Position numbers and translations under genes: made by a program. DNA of 64,000 nucleotides from [Flexibacter] sp. ATCC 35208 (GTDB lineage Bacteria > Bacteroidota > Bacteroidia > Chitinophagales > Chitinophagaceae), in assembly GCF_001975825.1 (NCBI RefSeq), contig NZ_MTKN01000016.1, positions 1-64,000 on the forward strand, read 5' to 3'. The notes beneath the pieces were generated by a model that saw only the letters and a program-made list of their open reading frames with translations, ran no database searches and was not told the DNA's origin. This document shows positions 9,446 through 19,778 of the stretch, piece after piece (within the stretch, counting starts at the first letter, position 1; each line of letters opens with the position of its first letter).

Positions 9446-10530
9446 ACCTTCAATAAGTTCAGATATTTATTTAAGAAGACCGATTTGTCAAACTCAGCTG
9501 CAGCAAAAGCGAGGTTCTCCATACTCATCTTATCTACCTGTACCGGAGATAAAGCCATTAATTTTTTGATTGCATCGGCTATAGACGTCACATTATTGGG
9601 GTCAAACAAAAATCCATTCACACCTTCTTTTACTAATCTCGGATTATCACATACATTGCTGGCCAATACCGGCTTACCACATGCCATTGCTTCGCAGATC
9701 ACATTCGGGCACCCTTCATAAAAGGAAGGCAGACAAACAGCACTCGCCTCATTAAAAAGACGGGGGATCTCCCTAGAAGGTCCATCCAGAAAAACCACCT
9801 TTTCCAATCCATGTGTTTTCACATATGACTCGGCATCCAGGTACCGTGATGTATTTTGGGGCACGCCATCCTTCATCATCTTATTGCCATACCAATATAA
9901 TTCAACCGGCTGTCCCTTCAGGAAATGAATTGCCTTAATAAGATTTTCAGGATTCTTCAACCGCTGGTAACTGGCCGCTACCACAATTTTCACCACATCC
10001 TTCGCTGGTGTTACCTCCATTGGTCTGAACTTCTCAAAATCCACTGCATTCACGATCGTATGCACTTTCTTCTTCAGCCACGGTGCATTATTCATCACAA
10101 AATGAGAAAGATTATAGCTATTCGTCACTACTACATCTGCCAGCCGGTGAAAATGGAAACGCACCTTATCCCTTGTTGAGATCTTCCCAATTTTACCTGT
10201 ACGCTCAGACACAATTAGGCCCCACTTCCGAAACGGCAGGGAGGCCAATTCTGTAATAAGATTTGGATTATCTAAAAAAGAAATAACATTATCAGGCTTC
10301 GCCTGCTTTACCGCGAGCAGAAAATTATACGTTCTTGAAAATAGGTTTGTCCACTTTACAGTCACCACATTAATCCCTAATCTTTCAGTCACTTCCTTAT
10401 AAAAATTGTCATCCAGATACGTGATAAACTCCACGGTATGACCGCTGCTGATCAATAGCTCAGCCAATAACACAATTTGACGCTGTGCACCTCCCGATCC
10501 TAATCCGTCAATACATAAAACAACCTTCAT
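9442..10530 (-). CDS. GT4 glycosyltransferase
   Basis: A 362-residue retaining GT-B transferase. The start [20 protein letters not shown] is the glycine-rich N-terminal loop of GT4 enzymes. [20 protein letters not shown] is the C-terminal EX7E donor-binding motif in its classic form. [20 protein letters not shown] is the usual start of the second domain. It likely makes one internal linkage of the repeat unit. It lies 16 bases after the polymerase gene. Confidence 0.9.
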   Translation of the reverse strand: MKVVLCIDGLGSGGAQRQIVLLAELLISSGHTVEFITYLDDNFYKEVTERLGINVVTVKWTNLFSRTYNFLLAVKQAKPDNVISFLDNPNLITELASLPFRKWGLIVSERTGKIGKISTRDKVRFHFHRLADVVVTNSYNLSHFVMNNAPWLKKKVHTIVNAVDFEKFRPMEVTPAKDVVKIVVAASYQRLKNPENLIKAIHFLKGQPVELYWYGNKMMKDGVPQNTSRYLDAESYVKTHGLEKVVFLDGPSREIPRLFNEASAVCLPSFYEGCPNVICEAMACGKPVLASNVCDNPRLVKEGVNGFLFDPNNVTSIADAIKKLMALSPVQVDKMSMENLAFAAAEFDKSVFLNKYLNLLKV

Positions 10531-10546
10531 ATCTAATGCTCAAATG

Positions 10547-11746
10547 TTAATTTAATTGATGCACCGTCATTGCAGGTATCTCTCGCTGAATGGTATGCAT
10601 ATTCAGATAAGAAACCATAGTAAAATATAACAGCCAGAACAACTTCTCACCCAGCAAAACAATTGCAAATGAACTAACTATCACCATCAGGGCAAAATAA
10701 CAGGTCCAGATAATATTATTTTTTCGGTAAATGTCTGACCGGTATGCCATTATAATCAGCTGAATCAACGCTGCATGAAACAACAGAAATCCTATAACTC
10801 CCGTATTCGCCAATAATTCGATCATATTGTTATGCGAATATAAGTCATATCCACCCAAATACACAAAAGCCCCATAGCCCCAGCCAAATAAAGGTTGTTG
10901 TGTCCACATATCCCATCCCTTCACTGCCAGATTATACCGGAGCAGATCGGAATCACTATAACTACGATTCCCCGCAAATACATCCTGCAAATACTGGAAC
11001 CGCACAAAAGCTTCTGAGTTATTATCTACCATGAAATTGGAAATAAAAAAACCAGATAAGAATATGAGTAGAATAGATATAAACACTAGTACAGTAATAT
11101 TCCTGATCACACGTATATAAAATATTAGATACAGGATATTGAAAAGATACATCAGTAATCCCAACTTAGAACCACTCATCAACACCTGATGAGCAGCCAA
11201 CACAATAAAGATCAAAACAAGGTTTCGCCAAAACTTCGAATACAACTTGTACCGCTGCAATAAGAAAGAGATACAGAAATTGACCATCAGAGAAAACAGG
11301 TTCGCATTCCCCAAAGTACCGGCATAACGCCCTGTCCTGCCAAATTCATCTAACTGTGGTATGAAAACATTGAAGACAAATCCAACTAATAAACCGACTG
11401 TAATTCCAAATAGCACCATATCAAATGCCTTGATATTATCCACAATCCGGGTTAGGATGTATGACAACAGAAAAATCATCATTATATTAATGATTGATTC
11501 CCCAGTAAGATCATACGGAAAAAAAGCAAAAGAGATCAAACTGTACATAGAAAAATAGAGCAGACAGCAACTTCCCCAACTCCATGGCATTTTTTTGCCA
11601 GAGCGTTTCAGATGTATTGTCTGAACGAAATACTCTACCATCAGCAGACCTGCAAAAATCTTCGGAATAATCGTCAGATTCTCGTAATCAAAACAAACGA
11701 TCGCTGTTAAAGCATATAAGAACAATAAAATATTAATACGCCTCAT
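10547..11746 (-). CDS. Polysaccharide polymerase, Wzy/O-antigen ligase family
   Basis: A 399-residue inner-membrane protein with about ten hydrophobic segments over the whole length. The long periplasmic loop before the last helices has FGWGYGAFVYLGGYDLYSHNN, which fits the Wzy_C-type loop with a conserved His (SHNN). Wzy polymerises lipid-linked repeat units on the periplasmic side. The location between sugar transferases and AsnB, in an operon with Wzx, Wza and Wzc, makes polymerase more likely than ligase. It shares one base with the stop of the AsnB-like gene. Confidence 0.82.
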   Translation of the reverse strand: MRRINILLFLYALTAIVCFDYENLTIIPKIFAGLLMVEYFVQTIHLKRSGKKMPWSWGSCCLLYFSMYSLISFAFFPYDLTGESIINIMMIFLLSYILTRIVDNIKAFDMVLFGITVGLLVGFVFNVFIPQLDEFGRTGRYAGTLGNANLFSLMVNFCISFLLQRYKLYSKFWRNLVLIFIVLAAHQVLMSGSKLGLLMYLFNILYLIFYIRVIRNITVLVFISILLIFLSGFFISNFMVDNNSEAFVRFQYLQDVFAGNRSYSDSDLLRYNLAVKGWDMWTQQPLFGWGYGAFVYLGGYDLYSHNNMIELLANTGVIGFLLFHAALIQLIIMAYRSDIYRKNNIIWTCYFALMVIVSSFAIVLLGEKLFWLLYFTMVSYLNMHTIQREIPAMTVHQLN

Positions 11747-13674
11747 TACTGTACTTTACCTTTTATCCAGTGGCTAAACCACATTTGAAAACATAAGATC
11801 CGCCAGATTCTGTCTGCATCCGCCCTTCGCTGCTTCTCCTGAAAACGGCGACGTAATTTTTTTATTTCCTGATAATCAAATATTCCACTCGTAGCAATCT
11901 CCTGCTCACTCAGATAGGTATCACAAAATACCGCCAGCTCATTCAGCAACCAATGCTCTATCGGCACAGCAAAGCCACGTTTGGGCCTGTCCAACAGCTC
12001 CTTAGGTAACATGGTATAATCTATCTCTTTCAACAAATATTTAGGAATATTATCCTTAAACTTGATGGCAGCCGGAATCTGCGCCACATACTCAAACAAC
12101 CGGTGGTCCAGCAATGGTTCTCTCCCCTCTAAGCTATATGCCATTGTAGCCCTGTCCACCTTCACAAGAATATCGTCCAGCATATAGGTCTTGACATCCG
12201 TAGACTGCATCTTTTCAATTTCACTGTTGTCAGCAGCCAGACTGCCAGATACATCAAATGCTGTATCTAATTTTTTAAAAGCCCCTTTCATCAGTTTCTT
12301 CAGCTCATAATTACTGAATAATCTATAATCAATCTTCTTTAGAAATGAAACACTTTTGTCATTTGCGTGCACAATCTCCTGCGCTCTTTCCAGAATCGCA
12401 TCCTTGTCATACCGTCCCTGCATTCGCCGATACCTACGCATCAGCCCTAGTCCCCAGCTAATCGGATACCGCAGTACACCCGGAGATTTACGCAACATAT
12501 TATACAGCCCACCTCTGGAGAAATATTTAGTATACCCACCAAAGATCTCATCGCCACCGTCTGCCGATAAAGCCACAGTTACATGCGGTCGTACTTTCTG
12601 GCTCAGCAACATGGTTGGTATGGCAGATGAGTCTGCGAATGGCTCATCATAATATACAGGTAGCTGTGGAATGATCTCCAACGCATCCTTTTCCGTGCAG
12701 ATATATTCGTGATGCTCCGTATTTAGCTGTTCTGAGACCTCCTTTGCGATCTTCGCTTCGTTAAAAGCTTCATTATCGAACCCGATTGTGAAGGTCTTCA
12801 GTTTGTAGCCCAGCTGTTTGGTAAGCAATGCCGTCACCAGCGAACTGTCTATACCTCCGCTTAAGAATATCCCCACCGGTACATCTGCCACCATGCGATA
12901 TTGAAAAGCAGACTTTAGCAACTCCAACGTCTCCGCAATGATCTCTGCTTCTGTTTTATGATAGAATTTTTCTCTGTTAAATGCATCCAGCGGATCCCAA
13001 TATATTACCTCTCTTACAACCTTGCCCTTTTCCATATCATACTGCAGAATCTGCCCGGGCTTCACTTTCCGCACATGTGTAAAAATGGAATGCGGAGTAG
13101 GAATATATCCGTATCTCAGAAATAAAGGAATTGCATCCAGATTAATATCATTCTTAAACTCAGGATGCTCATAAAATGCCTTGATCTCCGACGAAAACAT
13201 CAGGAGCTTCTCTGATTCAAAAATAAATAACGGCTTTACACCAAATCTGTCCCTGATAAAATAAACCTGCTTTTGCTTCCGGTCAAACAACACTATTGCA
13301 AACATTCCAATGAACTTCGAGACCGCATCTATGCCCCACTCCTTGTAAGCATAGAGGATCATTTCGGTATCACTCCCGGTTTTAAAAGTATAACCCAGCA
13401 TCTTCAGCTCGCTCCGGATTTCATCAAAATTGTAGATCTCCCCATTAAACACCACTACAAGGTCCTCATCATTGCTTAACATTGGTTGTTTACCTGCGTC
13501 AGAAAGATCAAGTATTGCCAGCCTGCGGTGGCCCAGAAAAACACACTCATCCTCATTTCCCCAATGACTTTTGTTATCAGGACCCCGGTGTGCAAGCACC
13601 TCCAGCATTCCCACTATGACACTATCATTGTAAGTCAATTTTGTCTTATGAATATATCCTGCGATACCGCACAT
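11746..13674 (-). CDS. asnB: Glutamine-hydrolysing asparagine synthase-like amidotransferase
   Basis: A 642-residue two-domain enzyme. The N-terminal class II glutaminase starts with the nucleophile Cys2 (MCGIAGYIH). The synthetase domain has the PP-loop FLSGGIDSSLVTALL at about residue 265. It is full length for the AsnB family. AsnB relatives in O-antigen and capsule clusters, such as WbpS, are known to amidate uronic acid carboxyls. The TviB/TviC-like genes of this operon should make a HexNAc-uronic acid, so amidation of that sugar is a reasonable inference. Plain asparagine synthesis is the alternative. It lies 3 bases after the flippase gene. Confidence 0.9.
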   Translation of the reverse strand: MCGIAGYIHKTKLTYNDSVIVGMLEVLAHRGPDNKSHWGNEDECVFLGHRRLAILDLSDAGKQPMLSNDEDLVVVFNGEIYNFDEIRSELKMLGYTFKTGSDTEMILYAYKEWGIDAVSKFIGMFAIVLFDRKQKQVYFIRDRFGVKPLFIFESEKLLMFSSEIKAFYEHPEFKNDINLDAIPLFLRYGYIPTPHSIFTHVRKVKPGQILQYDMEKGKVVREVIYWDPLDAFNREKFYHKTEAEIIAETLELLKSAFQYRMVADVPVGIFLSGGIDSSLVTALLTKQLGYKLKTFTIGFDNEAFNEAKIAKEVSEQLNTEHHEYICTEKDALEIIPQLPVYYDEPFADSSAIPTMLLSQKVRPHVTVALSADGGDEIFGGYTKYFSRGGLYNMLRKSPGVLRYPISWGLGLMRRYRRMQGRYDKDAILERAQEIVHANDKSVSFLKKIDYRLFSNYELKKLMKGAFKKLDTAFDVSGSLAADNSEIEKMQSTDVKTYMLDDILVKVDRATMAYSLEGREPLLDHRLFEYVAQIPAAIKFKDNIPKYLLKEIDYTMLPKELLDRPKRGFAVPIEHWLLNELAVFCDTYLSEQEIATSGIFDYQEIKKLRRRFQEKQRRADADRIWRILCFQMWFSHWIKGKVQ

Positions 13675-13677
13675 GAG

Positions 13678-14904
13678 TTACTTTTTATTTAAATCAGCTA
13701 CAATAGAAAGCCCTTTATATGAAAAAATTAGCAATTGTGTGGCAAAAGACAGCCATGCCAGACCAGTCACAGAAAAATAATAGATGACAGGAACTACAAG
13801 TACCATGTTCATCACTGCTGAATACGTCACCGCACGCAGCAATACCTTATTCATATTTTGAATTGCCAGCATGTTCGTAAAGAATGCGCCAAAAGGGTAA
13901 AGGATCACGCTTAATACAAACACCTGCAACACCGCCAGTACAATAACATCTTCATGCCCGACAACTAACTTCACAATGAATGGAGATCCGATAAATACGC
14001 CAACACCTACAGCGGTACAAACCGATAATAGTATGAAAAAGATCTTCTTTGATTCTTTAATATAGGCAGCTATAGACTCCTTGTACAACCTTGCCTGCAA
14101 AGGGAAGAATACCTGCGTAAAAGGCGTAGATACATTATAAAGTCCTCTGAACACCTTGTCCGCAGCAGCATACTGCCCCACTACAAACGGTGCTTTAAAA
14201 TAAGCGAGTACCAGTACATTCGTGGAAGAATATAATGTTACAAATACCCTCGATAAAAAGATCCGCCAGCTTTCCGTCAAATCAGCCTTCACATCCTGCC
14301 AGGTGGGTGCAAAATACCTCAGCTTATATTTGGTGTACACGGGGATCACTGCTATGATTCCTCCCACCAGAAACCCTACCGAGTTGAACAAAAACACTGT
14401 AGCCAGCTGATCTGCCCTCTTAATAAAAAGGAAGATGCAGCCGGTAAAAAAGATTTTGATCAGCGCATTGATCATCGTCGCCACTTTCATTTTTCGGATT
14501 GCCTGATAGAACCAAATCGGGAAAATAGCTTGTCCTACAACCATTGGAAACGCCAGTATATACGCAATGAAATGATTTCTCACCTCAGACGCACATAAAC
14601 CTGCTATCATTAACACTAGAAAAGAAATACCAATCAATAACCCTTTGGATGCCATAATAGTGTTGAATACTTTAGACTTCTCCTCTTCAGTAGCTGCCTG
14701 CGAAATATTCTTAACACCCGTTACATTAAAACCAAAATCTATCAGTATGATAAAATAAGTTAGAACAGTCTGTATCACTGTATACTCTCCAAATACACCT
14801 AATCCAAACACCCTGATGAGATACGGGAACGTTAGGATAGGTAATACATAATTTGAAGCTTGAAAAAGTGCCAAATACAAAAACTCAGAAACTAATTTTT
14901 TCAA
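13678..14904 (-). CDS. Wzx-type oligosaccharide flippase
   Basis: A 408-residue polytopic membrane protein with roughly 12 predicted membrane helices and the MATE/PST fold start SNYVLPILTFPYLIRVFGLG, typical of Wzx. It would move undecaprenyl-linked repeat units from the cytosolic to the periplasmic face, where Wzy acts. It sits between the epimerase and AsnB genes. The 68-base gap upstream of its start is one of the longest inside the operon. Confidence 0.9.
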   Translation of the reverse strand: MKKLVSEFLYLALFQASNYVLPILTFPYLIRVFGLGVFGEYTVIQTVLTYFIILIDFGFNVTGVKNISQAATEEEKSKVFNTIMASKGLLIGISFLVLMIAGLCASEVRNHFIAYILAFPMVVGQAIFPIWFYQAIRKMKVATMINALIKIFFTGCIFLFIKRADQLATVFLFNSVGFLVGGIIAVIPVYTKYKLRYFAPTWQDVKADLTESWRIFLSRVFVTLYSSTNVLVLAYFKAPFVVGQYAAADKVFRGLYNVSTPFTQVFFPLQARLYKESIAAYIKESKKIFFILLSVCTAVGVGVFIGSPFIVKLVVGHEDVIVLAVLQVFVLSVILYPFGAFFTNMLAIQNMNKVLLRAVTYSAVMNMVLVVPVIYYFSVTGLAWLSFATQLLIFSYKGLSIVADLNKK

Positions 14905-14972
14905 CGACTTAAAATTTACTTTCTAACTGCAATTGCTTTTCAGGAGGAATGATATGCTGAATAGAAAGAACC

Positions 14973-15980
14973 CTATTTCAGGTTGTGCCAATACCATGCC
15001 ACAGCCTCATTCAGCCCTTCCTTAAAGGAATAGGCAGGTTGATACGCCAACAGTGTTCTCGCCTTCTCAATAGAAGCCAGTGAATGTGGAATATCACCTA
15101 TCCTGTTAGTACCATAGATCACAGAAATATCTCCTACCTTCTCATCGAAGGCAACCAACTCGTCTTTAATTGCTTCGGTGAGCTGTGTCAGCGACGTCTG
15201 CTCTCCAAATGCCACATTATACACCTGCCCTATTGCTGCAGCATCTGGCACAAACAGAGCTTTGATATTTGCCTGCACTACATTGTCGATATAAGTAAAG
15301 TCGCGGGAGAAAGCACCATCCCCGTTAATAACAGGACTTTCATAGCGAATGAACTGAGACACGAACTTAGGAATTACTGCTGCATATGCTCCATTCGGAT
15401 CCTGCCTTTGTCCAAATACATTGAAGTAACGCAACCCGATCAGAGACATGTTATACGTTTTCCCAAATACATCTGCATACAGCTCATTAACATACTTGGT
15501 CACAGCATAAGGGGATAAAGGTTTGCCAATCTGATCCTCTACTTTGGGCAGACCAGAATGATCTCCATAAGTACTGGAACTAGCCGCATAAACAAATCGT
15601 TTGCAGTTCTCGTCTCTTGTCGCCACTAGCATGTTCAGGAATCCTGAAACATTAATATCATTAGTAGTAATCGGATCATTGATAGACCTTGGGACTGAAC
15701 CCAATGCCGCCTGGTGCAATACATAGTCTATTCCCTTCACTGCGGCTTTACAATCTTCCAGGTTGCGGATATCTCCTTCAAGCAATTCGAAGGCCGGATT
15801 ACCCATGAACTCACTTAAATTCCTGCGGTGCCCGGTAATAAAATTATCTAAGACCCTTACTTTCCCTGCACCATATTTGAGAAGGTACTCGACCAGATTG
15901 GAACCAATAAATCCTCCTCCTCCCGTTACCAGAAAAGAGTGTGTTGAAAGTTGAACGGGATGATATGCTGTATTATACAT
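14973..15980 (-). CDS. UDP-N-acetylhexosamine 4-epimerase (WbpP/TviC-like)
   Basis: A 335-residue extended SDR. The NAD-binding motif is VTGGGGFIGSNLVEYL, the serine triad region is AASSSTYGDHSGLP, and the catalytic pair is YAVTK (YxxxK). The start HSFLVTGGGGFIGSN and the segment FGQRQDPNGAYAAVIP are those of the WbpP/TviC group, which interconverts UDP-GlcNAc(A) and UDP-GalNAc(A). It lies 16 bases after the nucleotide-sugar dehydrogenase. The pair matches the Vi-antigen pathway for UDP-GalNAcA. The order of epimerisation and oxidation is not visible. Confidence 0.9.
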   Translation of the reverse strand: MYNTAYHPVQLSTHSFLVTGGGGFIGSNLVEYLLKYGAGKVRVLDNFITGHRRNLSEFMGNPAFELLEGDIRNLEDCKAAVKGIDYVLHQAALGSVPRSINDPITTNDINVSGFLNMLVATRDENCKRFVYAASSSTYGDHSGLPKVEDQIGKPLSPYAVTKYVNELYADVFGKTYNMSLIGLRYFNVFGQRQDPNGAYAAVIPKFVSQFIRYESPVINGDGAFSRDFTYIDNVVQANIKALFVPDAAAIGQVYNVAFGEQTSLTQLTEAIKDELVAFDEKVGDISVIYGTNRIGDIPHSLASIEKARTLLAYQPAYSFKEGLNEAVAWYWHNLK

Positions 15981-15996
15981 GAATTGATTAATTGAA

Positions 15997-17286
15997 TTAA
16001 AGTCTGCCGTCTACCGTTTCCTTATCCAGCACACCTTTTACATCATAGACAACACTGGTATTCTTGCACAATCCTTTAATATCAAGACCATTGAACTGCT
16101 TATGCGCTACAGCGGAAATAACCGCATCATAGTCACACGAGCCATCGAGTTCCAGCACAGAATCCCAGCCATATTCATGCTTTACTTCTGCCGGACTCGC
16201 CCACGGATCATACACCACGATATCTGTTTCATACTCTTTCAATGCATTTAGGATATCGATTACGCGGGTATTACGTACATCAGGGCAGTTCTCTTTAAAA
16301 GTGAAGCCTAGTACAAGGATCTTCGCACCCTTTACAGGAATGCTTTTCTTCACCATCAGTTTTACCACTTCCATCGCAACATATTGGCCCATGCCATCAT
16401 TCAACCGGCGGCCCGCCAGAATAATTTCAGGATGATAACCAAGTTCCTGGGCTTTCTGTGCCAGATAATATGGATCTACACCAATACAGTGCCCCCCTAC
16501 CAATCCTGGTTTGAACTTCAGGAAGTTCCATTTGGTACCGGCTGCATTCAATACGTCTTCTGTATCGATACCCATCCTGTTGAATATTTTAGCCAGCTCA
16601 TTTACAAAAGCGATATTGATATCTCGCTGGGAGTTTTCAATTACTTTGGCAGCTTCTGCAACTTTGATAGATGCGGCTTTGAAGGTGCCCGCAATTATTA
16701 CGGAATTGTAGAGTGCATCTACTTTGTCAGCTATTTCGGGAGTGGAACCGGAGGTAACTTTCAGTATTTTGGCAACAGTATGTTCTTTGTCGCCGGGATT
16801 GATACGCTCAGGGGAATAACCTGCAAAGAAATCTAGGTTGAATTTCAGACCGGACACACGCTCCAGTACTGGTACACACTCATCTTCAGTTACACCTGGA
16901 TAAACTGTGGATTCATAAATTACAATATCACCTTTGCGCAGTACTTTACCTACGGTTTCACTGGCTTTGTAGAGTGGGGTGAGGTCAGGCCTGTTGTGCT
17001 TATCAACTGGTGTTGGAACAGTAATGATATAGTAGTTACAATCACTGATACCATTGAGATTTGCAGAGCAAAGCAAGCCTTTCTCAGCCTGCAGATCGCT
17101 GGTCAGCACCTTTTGTAACTCTCCGCTGGCGACTTCAAGTGTAAAGTCGTTTCCACTATTTAATTCTGCTACCCTTCTCTGGTTAATATCAAATCCAACG
17201 GTAAGGTATTTTTTTGCAAATTCGACGGCCAGGGGTAAGCCGACATATCCAAGTCCAATTACCGCTAATTTTGCGTTAGGCACCAT
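15997..17286 (-). CDS. UDP-N-acetylhexosamine 6-dehydrogenase (TviB/WbpO-like)
   Basis: A 429-residue UDP-glucose/GDP-mannose dehydrogenase family enzyme. The Rossmann motif [19 protein letters not shown] is at the N-terminus, and the catalytic Cys is in [12 protein letters not shown] at about residue 268. [22 protein letters not shown] sequence (here [15 protein letters not shown]) starts the C-terminal domain. It oxidises C6 of a UDP-sugar to the uronic acid with two NAD+. The closest pattern is TviB/WbpO, acting on UDP-GlcNAc or UDP-GalNAc. It is followed by the matching epimerase. Confidence 0.92.
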   Translation of the reverse strand: MVPNAKLAVIGLGYVGLPLAVEFAKKYLTVGFDINQRRVAELNSGNDFTLEVASGELQKVLTSDLQAEKGLLCSANLNGISDCNYYIITVPTPVDKHNRPDLTPLYKASETVGKVLRKGDIVIYESTVYPGVTEDECVPVLERVSGLKFNLDFFAGYSPERINPGDKEHTVAKILKVTSGSTPEIADKVDALYNSVIIAGTFKAASIKVAEAAKVIENSQRDINIAFVNELAKIFNRMGIDTEDVLNAAGTKWNFLKFKPGLVGGHCIGVDPYYLAQKAQELGYHPEIILAGRRLNDGMGQYVAMEVVKLMVKKSIPVKGAKILVLGFTFKENCPDVRNTRVIDILNALKEYETDIVVYDPWASPAEVKHEYGWDSVLELDGSCDYDAVISAVAHKQFNGLDIKGLCKNTSVVYDVKGVLDKETVDGRL

Positions 17287-17332
17287 AAAACTGTGATCAT
17301 TTATTCTTTATAAGTAAAGGTGAAAGGATCTT

Positions 17333-19756
17333 TTATCCCTTCTTTGATTTTTGGAGTTTCGACATAAATAGTCCTTTGGACTGGGAACGTCTGTTTGCAT
17401 TGGCATCACCTGCATAACCATATCCATAACCATACCCATAGCCGTAGCCATAACCGCTGCTACGATCCATTTTCACATCATTCACAACCAGGTTGACTTT
17501 CGGCATTTTCCTCTGCAGGAACAAGTCACGGCTGATCTGTAATTGCGCCTTAAATGTGAATCCTTGTCGTACAATATACAGGGTGGCATCGGCATATTTG
17601 GCTAGCAGCTGGGCATCTGTTACAAGTCCCACAGGGGCAGTATCTACTATAATAAAGTCAAATTCTGTTCGTAAATACGAAAATAATTTTTCAGTCGTCT
17701 CAAGTAACAATAATTCTGCCGGATTGGGAGGAATAGGTCCTGAGGTGATCAGACTACAATTCGGGTGAATATCAGAAGGACGGATCAGGTCTTCGATTGT
17801 CGTCATACCAATGGCATATGTGCTGAAACCTGTCTGGTTATTGATACCCAGATTCACTGAGATCTTTGGCTTTCTGAGGTCCATCTCCATCAGCACAACC
17901 TTCTTGCCGGATAAAGCCAAAATAGCGGCCAGATTGGTTGCTATGAAGGATTTACCTTCACCACTCATACTGGACGTAAGCAAAATGGTTTTCTCAGTTT
18001 TGCTTGACAATACAAACTGAAGGTTGGTTCTGATAGCACGGAACTGCTCTACCAGTGGCAGGGAAGAATTTTCTTTCTTTACTACCACAATATCTTTATA
18101 ATCACTATGCCCTATCTCTGCCAGGATAGGTACAGGGGTATTATCCTTAATGTCATTTTTATATGCGATCCTTGTACTCAGGATATCTTTCAGATATAAC
18201 CAAAGTGAAGGAACTGCGATACCGATCAGAATACCGATCAGGATCACCAGCGAATGCTTAGGCTTAAATGGAATCGGCTCACTCTTCGCTGCATCTATCA
18301 CACGTGCTATTGCCATGTTGGAAGACTTGGAAATAGCGGATTCCTCGCGTCTCTTCAGCAGGAACAGGTATAATTCCTGCTTGATAGCCTGCTGTCTGGA
18401 AAAGTCCAGGAATACCCTTTCTTTTCCGGGCACCTGATGGATCTCACTATTCAGTGCTCTAGAACGTGTCTGCAATTCCCTGATACTTATTTCCACGCCG
18501 CGTTTGTAGGTACCCAGACTCGTTTGCAGATCTGCTCTTAAACCTGCGATCTGTAAGTTTATATTCTTTACCAACGGGTTCGCGTCTGTATTCGTCATTA
18601 GCAAACGCTCTTTTTCCAGTTCCAGATTATTGTATTTTTCAACCAGGGACATGAACGTAGGATCCTGCACGATCAGAGCAGTTGGCACGATGCGGGAATT
18701 ATTCTTTTCATCTTTGATATATGATTCCAGGGATTGAATCACACTCAGGTTCACTTCCTGTTCAGTCAGTTGCCTTGTAAAATCAGTCGTACCATTGATC
18801 AGGGCCTTGGATTGCTCAGTAATATCAGCGAGGTTGTTATCCTGTTTGAAATGCTGAATATCCTTTTCAACACCTGACAATTCACTACTCACGTCCACCA
18901 ACCTGTTATCAATAAAGGAAATCGTGCTGTCTGCGATCCTGTTCTTATCTTCCACATTAGAACGCAGGTAAGCATTGATCAGGGAATTAACAATCAGTTC
19001 ACCCTTAGCAGGTACAGAAGAAATCAGCGACATATCGATCACGCTCACCTGTTTATTAGGTACAGAGATCGCAAAGTTTTTATGGTAATCCGCCACAGCC
19101 TTATCAATAGAGATGACCTGAATGCCGTATTTGTGACTTGCTTCAACCGGAAATTGCCATTCCCTTTTCAGCACAGCGGTACCTTCCGTCAATTGCAGGG
19201 TATCTCCCCACTTAGCAGCTTTTTTAGGCATTCCATTGCTGTAGATGGTAAAACCATCTTCGCCACTGGTAACTATCTGATAAGCATTAGGAATGAGAGT
19301 ATCTTTCAGGGATACCCATTGTAATTTAAAAGGTACAATACCGAAGATTTCAGCAGTTTTGATACGTCCAAACTCAATATAGGTTACATTGAGCTGCAGA
19401 TCACGTACTACTTTTTCCATCAGGGAACGGGACTTCAGCACTTCCACTTCATTATCTACGTTGTCCTTGTTATTGAACATGGACAACTGAGACAGGAGTT
19501 CCTGGCCGGGAAAATTACCGCCTTTCTGGTCATCTTTTACAATGATCTTCGCATTTATCTTATAATCGGGATTTGCATATCTTAGATATGCCATCGCCCC
19601 TCCCACACCGAGGACCAGAGACAAAGCAAACCAATACCAGTTAGTGATCACTTTATCCACGATTCTTCTTACAGCTATTTTACTATCTGCACTGTCACTT
19701 TTAAAGGCCTGACCATTTAGATGACCATTCAGATTTATATTGTCGCTACTATTCAT
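17333..19756 (-). CDS. wzc: Polysaccharide co-polymerase with tyrosine autokinase domain (Wzc)
   Basis: The start at 19756 (MNSSDNINLNG) is preferred because an upstream in-frame start would run into the Wza gene. The product has 807 residues. The N-terminal Wzz domain lies between two membrane helices (about residues 45-65 and 505-525), with coiled-coil stretches between. The BY-kinase domain has Walker A SSMSGEGKSFIATN (about 590), Walker A' LMEMDLRKP and Walker B FIIVDTAPVGL. The C-terminus has seven consecutive GY dipeptides, an unusually regular form of the autophosphorylated tyrosine cluster. It controls chain length and export with Wza. No separate Wzb phosphatase is present here. Confidence 0.93.
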   Translation of the reverse strand: MNSSDNINLNGHLNGQAFKSDSADSKIAVRRIVDKVITNWYWFALSLVLGVGGAMAYLRYANPDYKINAKIIVKDDQKGGNFPGQELLSQLSMFNNKDNVDNEVEVLKSRSLMEKVVRDLQLNVTYIEFGRIKTAEIFGIVPFKLQWVSLKDTLIPNAYQIVTSGEDGFTIYSNGMPKKAAKWGDTLQLTEGTAVLKREWQFPVEASHKYGIQVISIDKAVADYHKNFAISVPNKQVSVIDMSLISSVPAKGELIVNSLINAYLRSNVEDKNRIADSTISFIDNRLVDVSSELSGVEKDIQHFKQDNNLADITEQSKALINGTTDFTRQLTEQEVNLSVIQSLESYIKDEKNNSRIVPTALIVQDPTFMSLVEKYNNLELEKERLLMTNTDANPLVKNINLQIAGLRADLQTSLGTYKRGVEISIRELQTRSRALNSEIHQVPGKERVFLDFSRQQAIKQELYLFLLKRREESAISKSSNMAIARVIDAAKSEPIPFKPKHSLVILIGILIGIAVPSLWLYLKDILSTRIAYKNDIKDNTPVPILAEIGHSDYKDIVVVKKENSSLPLVEQFRAIRTNLQFVLSSKTEKTILLTSSMSGEGKSFIATNLAAILALSGKKVVLMEMDLRKPKISVNLGINNQTGFSTYAIGMTTIEDLIRPSDIHPNCSLITSGPIPPNPAELLLLETTEKLFSYLRTEFDFIIVDTAPVGLVTDAQLLAKYADATLYIVRQGFTFKAQLQISRDLFLQRKMPKVNLVVNDVKMDRSSGYGYGYGYGYGYGYAGDANANRRSQSKGLFMSKLQKSKKG

Positions 19757-19778
19757 TTTCTTTATATGAAAAATTATA

